Positions 46,967 through 56,965 of a stretch of 64,000 nucleotides of DNA are shown here, one piece after another. Origin of the DNA: an uncultured Clostridia bacterium (GTDB lineage Bacteria; Bacillota; Clostridia; TANB77; CAG-508); the NCBI GenBank assembly GCA_934130085.1, contig CAKOXK010000005.1:31346-95345 (forward strand), read 5' to 3'. The translations under genes were made by a program, and so were the position numbers. Numbering within the stretch: the stretch's first letter is position 1; every line of letters starts with the position of its first letter. A model generated the notes under the pieces. It did not search any database, was not told the origin of the DNA, and saw nothing but the letters and a program-made list of their open reading frames with translations.

Positions 46967-47117
46967 AAAAAGATTTAATATTATATTGTTTAAAATGCCG
47001 CTAAGAGACAAGTGAGCTTAGCGAGCGCGAATGGTGCAATCTTCCGAAAGTTTTCTTTCGACTAACGAAGATTGCAGCAAGCAAGGCATGAAAAACAATA
47101 TAATATTAAATCTTTTT
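46967..47117. repeat. dispersed palindromic element, copy E
   Basis: The 151-bp element between tetR and rpoC has perfect 25-bp outer arms (46967-46991 and 47093-47117) starting AAAAAGATTTAATATTATAT. The first inner hairpin is CGCTAAG/CTTAGCG, different from A and C yet still paired. The second is GCAATCTTC/GAAGATTGC as in copy A. The AAGCAAGGCAT right core is conserved. Confidence 0.87.
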
Positions 47118-47169
47118 ACATGCTTATATACTTTTATACCTATATACTGTTATACCTTTATAATACTGA

Positions 47170-47205
47170 AAAATAGCATATTGCTTCAATGCAATACGCT
47201 ATTTT
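47170..47205. terminator. bidirectional terminator between tetR and rpoC
   Basis: AAAATAGC, a mismatch and TATTGC pair with GCAATA, a mismatch and GCTATTTT around a TTCAAT loop. T-rich flanks occur on both strands, and the two genes converge on it. Confidence 0.75.
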
Positions 47206-47269
47206 CTATTATTATAGATTACTAAGCTTTTTATTTTCAATCTACGTTAAAGATTATTTGCTCAAAATT

Positions 47270-50200
47270 TTAATATTTTGATGTAATTTCTCTTATTTTT
47301 GCCTCAATTGATTGTTGAGCTTCATTATCACTTTCAAATCTTTCTGTATTGATAAATGTTTTTTGGTATTTTGGCATTCCTGTTCCAGCTGGAATTAATT
47401 TTCCGATGATAACATTTTCTTTTAATCCAACTAATTCATCTGTCTTACCTTTTATTGCTGCATCTGTAAGAACCCTTGTTGTCTCTTGGAATGATGCTGC
47501 AGATAAGAAACTGTCTGTAGATAGTGCTGCTTTTGTAATTCCTTGTAGGATTCTCTTTCCTGTTGCAGGTCTCTTTCCTTCTGATTCAAGTTTCTTATTT
47601 AATCTTTCAAGTTCATTCATATCAATTAATGATCCTGGAAGTAGTAAACTATCTCCGCTATCTTCAATTCTAACTTTCTTAAGCATTTGTCTTGCAATAA
47701 CTTCGATGTGTTTATCATTGATGTCAACACCTTGGTTTCTATATACTTTTTGTATCTCTTGTACTAGATATTCATGAACACCATCTGGTCCTTTTACTGC
47801 TAATATTTCATTAGGGTTAATTGAACCTTCTGTTAGAGGATCACCAATTTCAACTGTATCACCTTCATTAACACATATCTTTGATCCGAAAGGAATTGGG
47901 TATGTTTTGCTGTTATCTTTTGATGTAACAGTAACTTGTTTCTTTTTCTTTTCTTCTGATATTGTAATTGTTCCAGCGATTTCTGTTATTATTGCTAATC
48001 CCTTTGGTTTACGAGCTTCGAAAAGCTCCTCGACTCTAGGAAGACCTTGTGTGATATCTGCTACACCTGCAACACCACCTGAGTGAATTGTTCTCATTGT
48101 TAGCTGTGTACCTGGCTCACCTATTGATTGAGCTGCAATTGTTCCTATTGGCTCACCTATGTTTACTAACTTTCTTGTTGCTAAGCTCATACCATAGCAT
48201 TTTGCACATACACCATGCTCTGATTTGCAGTTTAATGGTGAACGAACTACTACTTTTTCAATTCCAAGGCTTACTATTTTATCAGCTACTACATCTGATA
48301 TCATTGTGTTTGTATCACATAATACCTCTTTAGTATTTGGATCAATTATATCATGTAGTGGGTATCTACCAATTAATCTTTCTTGTAATGGTTCAATTAC
48401 TTGGTTTCCGTCTTTTATAGCGTATACTTCAAGACCTTCATCTGTTCCACAATCAATTTCTCTAACAATTATATCTTGTGATACATCAACAAGTCTTCTT
48501 GTTAAGTAACCTGAATCGGCTGTTCTTAAGGCTGTATCTGATAGACCTTTACGAGCACCATGGGCTGAAATGAAGTATTCAAGTGAATCTAGTCCTTCAC
48601 GGAATGATGATTTGATTGGTATTTCAACTATTTTACCTGTTGTTGATGCCATAAGTCCACGCATACCTGCAACCTGACGTAACTGTGATATGTTACCACG
48701 GGCACCTGATTTTGACATCATGAAGATTGGGTTCATATCATCAAAATTCTTTGTCATTGCATCTGCTACTTTTTCTGTTGCATTTTCCCAAATTTTGATT
48801 ACACTGTTATAACGTTCATTATCTGTTATTAAACCACGTGCATATTGTTTTGTTACATTATCAACTTCTTTTTGACCTTCTTCAAGTAATGCTTTCTTTT
48901 CATCTGGTACTTTAGCATCATCAATTGAAACTGTCATACCAGCAGTTGTACAGTACTTGTAACCTGTTGATTTAATATAGTCAAGAAGTTCTGCTGTTCT
49001 ATCAAGACCATGTATGCTAATACATTTGCCTATTATTTTCTTTAATTTCTTTTTATCAATCGTAAAATCAATTTCAGGTTCAAATCTGTTCTTTGGATCA
49101 GATCTGTCAACAAAACCTAGATCTTGTGGAATTCCTTTGTTGTATATAATTCTTCCAACTGTTGTTACTACCATTCCATGGTCTATTTCTTTTCCAAGTT
49201 CATTATATTTTGCCATTCTAACATGGATTTTTGCATGTACTCCTATATCATGGTTTGCATAAGCCATTTCTGCTTCATCAGTTGATGAGAAATATGATCC
49301 TGCACCTTTTGTTCCTTTTCTTTCAATCATTTCTTCATTATCATTTTCATCTGCGTCAACATCCATTGTTAGGTAGTATGCACCTAAAATCATATCCTGT
49401 GATGGTTCTGTTATTGGAGCACCATCTGTTGGTTTTAATAGGTTATTTGTTGATAACATTAAGTATCTTGATTCTGCTTGTGCTTCTAGTGATAGTGGTA
49501 AGTGAATAGCCATCTGGTCACCATCGAAATCGGCATTGAACGCTGTACATACTAATGGATGAAGCTTGATTGCTCTACCTTCAACTAGTACTGGTTCAAA
49601 TGATTGAATACCAAGTCTGTGTAGTGTTGGTGCACGGTTTAACATAACTGGATGGTCTTTTATAACATCTTCAAGAACTTCCCATACTGCTGGGTCAAGC
49701 CTTTCAACCATTCTCTTTGCATTTTTTATGTTATGAGCTAAATTTCTTGATACTAACTCTTTCATAACAAATGGTTTGAATAATTCAACAGCCATTTCTT
49801 TTGGAACACCACATTGATATATTTTAAGTTCTGGTCCTACAACTATAACTGAACGACCTGAATAGTCAACACGTTTTCCAAGTAAGTTTTGACGGAAACG
49901 ACCTTGTTTTCCTTTTAACATGTCTGATAGAGATTTTAATGCTCTTCCACCAGCTCCTGTTACTGGTCTTCCACGTCTTGAGTTATCAATTAAAGCATCT
50001 ACAGATTCTTGTAACATACGTTTTTCGTTTCTTACTATTATCTCTGGAGCACCTAATTCTAATAGTCTCTTCAATCTATTATTTCTATTAATTACTCTTC
50101 TGTATAAATCATTTAGGTCTGATGTTGCAAATCTGCCACCATCAAGTTGAACCATTGGTCTTAAATCTGGTGGAATTACTGGAACTACATTCATAACCAT

Positions 50201-50878
50201 CCATTCAGGTTTGTTTCCTGATTGTCTGAATGATTCTACTGTATCAAGTCTTTTAATTATTTTTGCTTTCTTTTGCTCACTTGCTTTTACTAGTTCTTTT
50301 TCTAGTTTTTCTGATAATTTTTCAACATCAATTTCTTTTAATAGCTTTCTTAGTGCTTCTGCACCCATTTCAGCTTTAAATGATCCTTCTCCAAATTTTT
50401 CAACAGCATCTGTATATTCTTTTTCACTTAATACTTGGCATTTTTGTAGTGTAGTTGAACCTTTATCAACTACAATGTATGATGCGAAATATACAACTCT
50501 TTCTACTGCTCTTGGTGAAATATCTAGCATTAAAGCTATTCTGTTTGGAATGCCTTTGAAATACCAAATATGTGCTACTGGGGCAGCAAGTTCAATATGA
50601 CCCATTCTTTCACGTCTAACTTTTGATTTTGTGACTTCAACTCCACATCTATCACAAACTACGCCCTTGTATCTGATTCTTTTGTATTTACCACAATGAC
50701 ATTCCCAATCTTTTACTGGTCCAAATATTCTTTCACAGAATAGACCATCTTTTTCTGGTTTTAGTGTTCTGTAATTGATGGTCTCTGGCTTTTTAACTTC
50801 ACCTTTTGACCATTCTCTTATTTTTTCATCTGAAGCTAATCCTATTTTTATGCTGCTTAAATTTTCTAAATCGTCCAC
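47270..50878 (-). CDS. rpoC: RNA polymerase beta' subunit
   Basis: The 1202-residue subunit has a normal length for Firmicutes. It carries the N-terminal zinc site CHCGKYKRIRYKGVVCDRCG (about 60-79) and the catalytic NADFDGDQMAIHLPLS with three magnesium-binding aspartates (about 449-464). The second zinc site (CGTDEG...CKSEHGVCAKCYG) and the trigger loop region are also present. The start is GTG at 50878 with AGGAGG before it. It lies 174 bp after rpoB. Confidence 0.96.
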   Translation of the reverse strand: MDDLENLSSIKIGLASDEKIREWSKGEVKKPETINYRTLKPEKDGLFCERIFGPVKDWECHCGKYKRIRYKGVVCDRCGVEVTKSKVRRERMGHIELAAPVAHIWYFKGIPNRIALMLDISPRAVERVVYFASYIVVDKGSTTLQKCQVLSEKEYTDAVEKFGEGSFKAEMGAEALRKLLKEIDVEKLSEKLEKELVKASEQKKAKIIKRLDTVESFRQSGNKPEWMVMNVVPVIPPDLRPMVQLDGGRFATSDLNDLYRRVINRNNRLKRLLELGAPEIIVRNEKRMLQESVDALIDNSRRGRPVTGAGGRALKSLSDMLKGKQGRFRQNLLGKRVDYSGRSVIVVGPELKIYQCGVPKEMAVELFKPFVMKELVSRNLAHNIKNAKRMVERLDPAVWEVLEDVIKDHPVMLNRAPTLHRLGIQSFEPVLVEGRAIKLHPLVCTAFNADFDGDQMAIHLPLSLEAQAESRYLMLSTNNLLKPTDGAPITEPSQDMILGAYYLTMDVDADENDNEEMIERKGTKGAGSYFSSTDEAEMAYANHDIGVHAKIHVRMAKYNELGKEIDHGMVVTTVGRIIYNKGIPQDLGFVDRSDPKNRFEPEIDFTIDKKKLKKIIGKCISIHGLDRTAELLDYIKSTGYKYCTTAGMTVSIDDAKVPDEKKALLEEGQKEVDNVTKQYARGLITDNERYNSVIKIWENATEKVADAMTKNFDDMNPIFMMSKSGARGNISQLRQVAGMRGLMASTTGKIVEIPIKSSFREGLDSLEYFISAHGARKGLSDTALRTADSGYLTRRLVDVSQDIIVREIDCGTDEGLEVYAIKDGNQVIEPLQERLIGRYPLHDIIDPNTKEVLCDTNTMISDVVADKIVSLGIEKVVVRSPLNCKSEHGVCAKCYGMSLATRKLVNIGEPIGTIAAQSIGEPGTQLTMRTIHSGGVAGVADITQGLPRVEELFEARKPKGLAIITEIAGTITISEEKKKKQVTVTSKDNSKTYPIPFGSKICVNEGDTVEIGDPLTEGSINPNEILAVKGPDGVHEYLVQEIQKVYRNQGVDINDKHIEVIARQMLKKVRIEDSGDSLLLPGSLIDMNELERLNKKLESEGKRPATGKRILQGITKAALSTDSFLSAASFQETTRVLTDAAIKGKTDELVGLKENVIIGKLIPAGTGMPKYQKTFINTERFESDNEAQQSIEAKIREITSKY

Positions 50879-51052
50879 TAAAATTGCCTCCTAATAATTT
50901 TCTTTTTTTTGCATTTTTCGCCTTCAGATATTTACATGTAGTTGCAAATTTAAATGCTATATCTAAAGGCTATTATGCTATTAAGTTATCTTGTTATTAT
51001 TTATAAAATAACATATTAGTATTGGTTAATCTTTTTATGAGAATAATGTTTG

Positions 51053-54000
51053 TTATTCTTCATCATCAAAGCCCTTGCTTTCTTCTTCGTAACCGTCTCC
51101 ATCATCAAAATCATCTTCAAGAATTTCGCCTTCAATATCAGAATCATCTATATCATCAATTGCAGATTCATCTCCATCATCATAATCTTCATCTTCTTCT
51201 GAATCCTCATCTGTTTCTGAATATCCATCTGATAATTCCTTTTCATCAACAACTTGTTCTTCATGAACTTTTGAATCAGCGTCTGTAATTGAATTGAAGT
51301 CAACTGCTTCGTCTATATCTTCTTTTAGTTCAATCTGGTTTCCTTTATCATTGAACAACTGAATATCTAGTCCTAGAGCCTGTAATTCTTTTACTAATAC
51401 TTTGAAGCCTTCTGGAATTCCTGGCTTTGGAATATTTTCACCTTTAACAATTGCCTCATAAGTTTTAACACGTCCAACAACATCATCTGATTTTGTTGTA
51501 ATCATTTCTTGTAGTGTGTATGCAGCACCATAAGCTTCTAGTGCCCATACTTCCATTTCACCGAATCTCTGTCCACCGAATTGTGCTTTACCACCAAGAG
51601 GTTGTTGTGTAACTAATGAGTAAGGTCCTGTTGAACGAGCATGAATTTTATCATCAACTAAGTGGTGTAGTTTTAACATGTACATAACACCTACTGTAAC
51701 TGGGTGATCAAATTTTTCACCTGTACGTCCATCATATATATCTGTTTTACCGTCTTTTCTTAATCCTGCTTGCTCAAGTAGTTCTTCAATTTCATAATCT
51801 TTTGCACCATCAAATACTGGTGTTTCAACTTTCCATCCAAGAGCTCTTGCTGCCATACCTAAGTGAACCTCAAGTACCTGACCTAAGTTCATACGTGAAG
51901 GTACACCCATTGGATTAAGTACTATATCAACTGGTGTTCCATCAGGTAAAAATGGCATGTCTTCTTCTGGTAATATTCTTGAAATAACACCTTTATTACC
52001 ATGACGTCCTGACATTTTATCACCAACTGAAATTTTTCTCTTTGTAGCAATATAAACTCTGATTACTTGATTTACTCCAGGTCCAAGCTCTTCTGAATTT
52101 TCTCTTGTAAATATTTTAACATCTACTACTGTTCCGGCTTCGCCATGAGGTAATTTAAGTGATGTATCTCTAACCTCTCTTGATTTTTCACCAAAGATTG
52201 CTCTTAAAAGTCTTTCTTCAGCTGTTAGCTCTGTTTCACCCTTTGGTGTAACTTTACCAACTAGTATATCACCTGGCTTAACTTCTGCACCAATTCTGAT
52301 GATACCGTCTTCATCAAGATCTTTTAATACATCATCACCAACATTTGGTATATCTCTAGTAATTTCTTCAGGTCCAAGTTTTGTATCACGGCATTCGCAG
52401 TTATATTCTTCTATATGGATTGATGTATAAACATCATCCTTAACAAGACGTTCACTTATTAATACAGCGTCTTCGAAATTGTAACCTTCCCATGTAGAGA
52501 ATGCTATAAGAACATTTCTACCAAGAGCCATTTCACCTTTATCTGTTGATGGACCATCTGCTATAGTTTCGCCTTTCTTAACCTTTTCACCAACTGAAAC
52601 AATTGGTCTTTGGTTAATACATGTTCCACCATTTGTTCTCTTGAATTTTAATAATTTGTATTTTGTGATTTCTTTCTTCTTATTTCTAACTTGAATTTCA
52701 TCACCTGTTACCTTTTCAACTACACCATCTTCTTTAGCAACTACTGTTATTCCTGAGTCTTTTGCTGCTCTGTATTCCATACCAGTTCCTACGATTGGAG
52801 CTTCAGTTTTTAACAATGGTACAGCTTGACGTTGCATGTTAGAACCCATTAATGAACGTTTAACATCATCATGCTCAAGGAAAGGTATCATGGCGGCAGC
52901 AACTGAAACTAGCTCTTTTGGAGAAATTTCAATATAATCAACTTCTGATGCTGGTACTTCCTTGAATTCTGTAACTTGTCTAACCTTGATTCTTTTATTA
53001 ATAAATCTGTGGTTTTCATCAAGTGGTTCAATTGCTTGACCTATTGTATATTTATCTTCTTCATCAGCTGATAAATAGTCAACTTGGTCAGTAACTATTC
53101 CTGTTTCTTTATCAACTTTTCTGTATGGTGCTTCTATGAAACCATATTCATTTATTCTTGCGAATGAACTTAGTGCTGATATTAAACCGATGTTAGGTCC
53201 TTCTGGTGATTCAACTGGGCATAGTCTGCCATAGTGAGTATAGTGAATATCTCTGACCTCGAATCCGGCTCTTTCTCTAGTTAAACCTCCAGGTCCTAAT
53301 GCAGAAATTCTTCTTTTATGTGTAAGCTCTGATAGTGGGTTTGTTTGATCCATGAATTGTGATAATTGTGAGCTTCCAAAGAATTCTCTAATTGATGAAG
53401 ATATAGGTTTTGTATTAATCAATGCTTGTGGTGTAATTGAGTCAAGGTCTTGAATTGTCATTCTCTCACGAACAACTCTCTCAAGTCTTGCTAAACCAAT
53501 TCTGAATTGATTTTGTAATAATTCACCAACACATCTGATACGTCTGTTACCTAAATGGTCAATATCATCAATCTTTCCTAATCCATGATATAAATTTAAT
53601 AAATAGCTTATTGAAGATATTATATCTTCATTTGTAATATGACGTGGTACAAGTTCTGAATACCTTGCTTTTAGTTCTTCATGTAAATCTTTTTTATCAG
53701 TTTTATCAAGAATATCTTTTAAAACTGCGTAATTTACAAGTTCTTTGAAATGAAGGTCTGATATGTCAATATCAGTTACAAAATTATTGATATCAACTGT
53801 TCCATTACCAATAACTATAATGTAACTATCTCCACATTTTACTTTAACTGAGTTTATGCCAGAATTTTGAATGTTTTTTGCGATTTCTTCAGTTATTTTT
53901 TCGTCTTTTTCAACTAAAACTTCTCCGGTTTCAGCATCAGCTATAGTCTCATACGCTGTTTGGTTTGTAATTCTTGTAGCTAAGTTTAATTTGTTATTAA

Positions 54001-54829
54001 ACTTATGTCTTCCAACTTTGGCTAAATCATATCTCTTTGAATCAAAGAACATTCTATCAAATAAAGTTCTTGCTGCCTCTGCTGTTGGAAGTTCACCTGG
54101 TCTTAATTTTTTATAAATTTCTATAAGAGCCTCATCTTGCTTTTGAATTGGGTCTTTCTCAAGAGTAGCTTTTAATAAAGTTTCTTCACCAAATAGGGCT
54201 AATATTTGGTCATTTGACTCAAAGCCGATAGCTCTTAATAATGTAGTTACTGGAATTTTTCTTGTTCTATCAACTCTAACATACATTATGTCATTATTAT
54301 CAGTTTCATACTCAAGCCAAGCACCACGAAGTGGCATAACAGTTGATGTGTATAGCTTTTTACCTGTTTTTGTATCAAGTGTACTTGCATAATAGCAACT
54401 TGGTGAACGAACTAATTGACTTACAACAACTCTCTCAGCACCATTTATGACAAATGTGCCTGTATCAGTCATTAGAGGAAAATCACCAAGATAAATTTCT
54501 TGCTCTTTAATTTCTCCTGTTTCATGATTAAATAAACGTACGTTTACGTGTAATTTGGTAGAATATGTAGCATCTCTCTCTTTAGCTTCTTCTATTGTGT
54601 ATTTTGGGTGTTCATCCATACGATAGTCAAGAAAATCAAGTCTAAGATTTTCTGAGTAATCTTCAATAGGAGAAACCTCTTTTAATACCTCTCCTAATCC
54701 TTCGTTAAGAAACCATTCGTATGAATCTTTTTGAACTTTAATTAAGTTAGGCATTTCAATAAAATCGCCTATTTTTGAAAAAGATTTACGAGTAGTTTTT
54801 TCATGTTTTACATCTTTAACATTTACCAA
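51053..54829 (-). CDS. rpoB: RNA polymerase beta subunit, with an unusual acidic tail
   Basis: The 1258-residue subunit includes the rifampicin region GSSQLSQFMDQTNPLSELTH, followed by KRRISALGPGG, and looks wild-type for drug binding. The catalytic-centre and switch regions are intact (RHGNKGVIS, GGKAQFGGQRFGEMEVWALE). After the usual end of the beta subunit comes a tail of about 85 residues, mostly Asp/Glu/Ser/Gly, with runs such as DEDSEEDEDYDDGDES. The start is TTG with GGGAGG upstream; no closer ATG exists at the conserved N-terminus. No rplJ/rplL gene lies upstream. Confidence 0.95.
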   Translation of the reverse strand: MVNVKDVKHEKTTRKSFSKIGDFIEMPNLIKVQKDSYEWFLNEGLGEVLKEVSPIEDYSENLRLDFLDYRMDEHPKYTIEEAKERDATYSTKLHVNVRLFNHETGEIKEQEIYLGDFPLMTDTGTFVINGAERVVVSQLVRSPSCYYASTLDTKTGKKLYTSTVMPLRGAWLEYETDNNDIMYVRVDRTRKIPVTTLLRAIGFESNDQILALFGEETLLKATLEKDPIQKQDEALIEIYKKLRPGELPTAEAARTLFDRMFFDSKRYDLAKVGRHKFNNKLNLATRITNQTAYETIADAETGEVLVEKDEKITEEIAKNIQNSGINSVKVKCGDSYIIVIGNGTVDINNFVTDIDISDLHFKELVNYAVLKDILDKTDKKDLHEELKARYSELVPRHITNEDIISSISYLLNLYHGLGKIDDIDHLGNRRIRCVGELLQNQFRIGLARLERVVRERMTIQDLDSITPQALINTKPISSSIREFFGSSQLSQFMDQTNPLSELTHKRRISALGPGGLTRERAGFEVRDIHYTHYGRLCPVESPEGPNIGLISALSSFARINEYGFIEAPYRKVDKETGIVTDQVDYLSADEEDKYTIGQAIEPLDENHRFINKRIKVRQVTEFKEVPASEVDYIEISPKELVSVAAAMIPFLEHDDVKRSLMGSNMQRQAVPLLKTEAPIVGTGMEYRAAKDSGITVVAKEDGVVEKVTGDEIQVRNKKKEITKYKLLKFKRTNGGTCINQRPIVSVGEKVKKGETIADGPSTDKGEMALGRNVLIAFSTWEGYNFEDAVLISERLVKDDVYTSIHIEEYNCECRDTKLGPEEITRDIPNVGDDVLKDLDEDGIIRIGAEVKPGDILVGKVTPKGETELTAEERLLRAIFGEKSREVRDTSLKLPHGEAGTVVDVKIFTRENSEELGPGVNQVIRVYIATKRKISVGDKMSGRHGNKGVISRILPEEDMPFLPDGTPVDIVLNPMGVPSRMNLGQVLEVHLGMAARALGWKVETPVFDGAKDYEIEELLEQAGLRKDGKTDIYDGRTGEKFDHPVTVGVMYMLKLHHLVDDKIHARSTGPYSLVTQQPLGGKAQFGGQRFGEMEVWALEAYGAAYTLQEMITTKSDDVVGRVKTYEAIVKGENIPKPGIPEGFKVLVKELQALGLDIQLFNDKGNQIELKEDIDEAVDFNSITDADSKVHEEQVVDEKELSDGYSETDEDSEEDEDYDDGDESAIDDIDDSDIEGEILEDDFDDGDGYEEESKGFDDEE

Positions 54830-55278
54830 AGATATTACCTCCCTAAAAAATTAAGCAAAACCTGGTATATCTTAAAATTTTTAGAAGCTCTTCTTAGTAT
54901 ATTCTCTCATATAGCCTTTTCTAACCCCTGCTTTCAAGGTTACAAAAAGCTATATGTTTAAATATATAATTCTTCTTCTAGAGAATTTACGTAAACAAAT
55001 TTAGAAGGCAAAAAAAGCTAAACCGATAGTATTTATCGATTTAACCTTTTATTTTAAATTAATTTATTTCACGATTACCGAATTTTTCATCTATTAGCCC
55101 TCTAGATTTTATTCGTACAAAATATACTGATTTTATTTTATAGCATGAAGATGGATTTGTCAATGATTTTTAGGAAAATTATTTGAAAGATTTACAAATA
55201 ATTTTCTTTTCGATAATATTCCATAAAATAATTCTTCTCTACTAATATAGACTTACATCAATCAAGTAAAAAAGTCAA

Positions 55279-55325
55279 GTTATCGACCACTTTTGACTAG
55301 TAAGTGTTCAAAAGTGGTCGATAAC
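55279..55325. terminator. 18-bp perfect inverted repeat, terminator-like
   Basis: GTTATCGACCACTTTTGA (55279-55296) and its exact complement (55308-55325) flank an 11-base loop. T-rich sequence follows on the plus strand and a T-run lies on the minus side too. It may be a bidirectional terminator or a protein-binding site between rpoB and tRNA-Pro. Confidence 0.5.
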
Positions 55326-55476
55326 TCATTGTTTTTTTATTTTTTCATGTTATTTTCTTATTTGTTTGACCGGTAATATGCAAACATTATTTATAAAAAA
55401 TCACCGAAATTTATAGAAAATTTCAATTCTTTTCACTTGTCAGTCTCAAATCTCTAGAAAAAATATGTCAAAACTA

Positions 55477-55505
55477 TTGATTTTATTTTTTCTATGTGAT
55501 ATATT
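55477..55505 (+). promoter_or_regulatory. tRNA-Pro promoter
   Basis: TTGATT (55477-55482), a 17-bp spacer and TATATT (55500-55505) lie 11 bp before the tRNA. Confidence 0.75.
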
Positions 55506-55516
55506 AAATAGGTCAT

Positions 55517-55592
55517 CGAGGCGTAGCGCAGTTGGTAGCGCGCGTGGTTTGGGACCATGAGGTCGCAGGTTCGATCCCTGTCGCCTCGACCA
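55517..55592 (+). tRNA. tRNA-Pro (anticodon TGG)
   Basis: A complete cloverleaf: acceptor CGAGGCG/CGCCTCG, a D-arm with AGTTGG, anticodon loop TTTGGGA (anticodon TGG), a T-arm with GGTTCGATCCC, discriminator A and an encoded CCA. A 7-bp terminator follows. Mobile-element relics begin about 300 bp downstream, so it may be or have been an integration site, but no second copy of its 3' end was found in the window. Confidence 0.97.
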
Positions 55593-55597
55593 TTTTG

Positions 55598-55618
55598 GAG
55601 GCTTTAAGCCTCTTTTTT
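55598..55618 (+). terminator. tRNA-Pro terminator
   Basis: GAGGC-TTTAA-GCCTC hairpin followed by a run of six T, 6 bp after the tRNA CCA. Confidence 0.88.
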
Positions 55619-55671
55619 ATTGAAATTTTATAAAATCTATTAGCATTCAAAATGCTATAAAATGTTGATAT

Positions 55672-55715
55672 TATGCTATTTTCAAGTTAATCTTTGAAAG
55701 TAGCATAATTTTTTT
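55672..55715 (+). terminator. stem-loop with T-run upstream of the rep relic
   Basis: TATGCTATTTTCAA (55672-55685) pairs imperfectly with TTTGAAAGTAGCATA (55693-55707), followed by a run of seven T. It may terminate plus-strand transcription or mark the edge of the inserted DNA. Confidence 0.6.
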
Positions 55716-55749
55716 GATTTTGAAAAATTCCGTAAAATTTGTTCATTTT

Positions 55750-55803
55750 CAACAAGGAAATGCAACAAGGAAAATTTCTAATTTGCAACAAGGTGTAACA
55801 AGG
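55750..55803 (+). repeat. four CAACAAGG-type direct repeats, iteron-like
   Basis: CAACAAGG occurs at 55750-55757, 55763-55770 and 55786-55793, with TAACAAGG at 55796-55803. They lie about 115-170 bp before a RepA_N initiator relic. Short direct repeats near such genes can be replication or regulatory sites, but the spacing here is irregular. Confidence 0.35.
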
Positions 55804-55917
55804 GGCTTTAAACCTATACTACTCTAAGATTACAAAGATTTTTAAATTTTTAGCTTTTAAAGAAAATCCAGTTAAATCAATAATTTATAAGTATTTTTAA
55901 GGAAAGGTAAGAAATTT

Positions 55918-56965
55918 ATGGATAACTTTGAATATTACAAATTTGATGAATGCTTTTCAACAGCGTTTTATATGTTGCCACAGGAATTATTTAAGATTGA
56001 CTACTATAATAATTTTTTAAATTCTGATAGTAAAATTTTATATTCTTTATTGCTTAATAGATTTTCATTATCAAGAAAAAATCACTGGGTAGATGAAAAT
56101 GGAAATATATATGCTATCTATTCTCGTAAAGATGCAGCCAAAGATCTTGGAGTCTCAGAAAAGACAATAACAAATGCGTTTAAAAATTTAAAGAATGCAA
56201 ATTTAATAAAAGAAAGAAAACAAGGTCGTGGATTAGCTAATTTAATTTATGTTGGAAAAATCAATCATAATCTAATAAATACAGATACAAATAATAATAA
56301 TTTGAAAAATGAGAATGACGAATCTGTCATACTAGGTGAGAAAAATTGTCATAGTAATGAGAATAATTTACAGGTCTTAAAAAGTGATGATTACAATTCA
56401 ATAGATGTAAAAAATACATTTCTAGAACCGAAGAATTTACAGGCTAATAATATTAATATAAACAAAACTAAAAATAATAATAATAATAATAATAAAGATA
56501 ATAACTATACTGAAATCATAAATAATCTCATTGAAAAAAAACTTAAAAGAAATAAAAAATAAAAAAAATACCAATGCTGAGCTTATGAAAATAAAAGAAA
56601 ATGCAAAACTTAATGAATTATCTAATGATGATAAAAATTTATTAAATGATGTTATTGATAATCTTTATACAAAAAATGAACTTAAGTTTGGAGCAATAAA
56701 AGTTAATCATTATAAAATACTTGAAAGATTGCAAGTATTAGATAAATCAACACTAGTTCATACACTAAGTATTTTTTAAAATGCAAAATTTGAGATTAAA
56801 AATTCAGTTTCATATCTTATGCCTTGTTTATATGCAAGTATAGGTGGAAATTATGATGAAGAATTAAAACAATACGAAAAAAATCAAAAAAATAATGAAA
56901 GTAGCTTAAATGAATATTACATAAATTCAAATAATTTTAAGTTAGGAGGAAATGAAAATGAATAA
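55918..56965 (+). pseudogene. RepA_N replication initiator, frameshifted
   Basis: The first 214 codons encode a RepA_N domain (FYMLPQELFKIDYYN near the start; SRKDAAKDLGVSEKTITNAF as DNA-binding helices), which initiates replication of many Firmicute plasmids and integrative elements. The gene then breaks: the frame stops at 56562, continues in another frame to 56779 (ELKFGAIKVNHYKILERLQ) and in a third to 56965 (SVSYLMPCLYASIGG, the usual C-terminal segment). Both breaks lie in A- or T-runs. It is a decayed initiator, unless the indels are sequencing errors. An N/K-rich linker with a polyasparagine tract precedes the first break. Confidence 0.75.

Larger units (their letters stand above)
54830..55516. 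other. rpoB leader and tRNA upstream region
   Basis: No gene is seen. Two inverted repeats stand out: 55019-55043 (minus-strand RNA stem TAAATCGATA/TATCGGTTTA with one G-U pair, then a T-run), a possible attenuator about 190 nt before rpoB, and a perfect 18-bp inverted repeat at 55279-55325. The rpoB promoter must lie here, but no consensus pair was convincing. Confidence 0.5.

Noticed and set aside
55517..55592. Duplicated tRNA-Pro 3' end (att site) inside the window
   Set aside because: I looked for a second copy of the T-arm/acceptor sequence up to 64000 and saw none.
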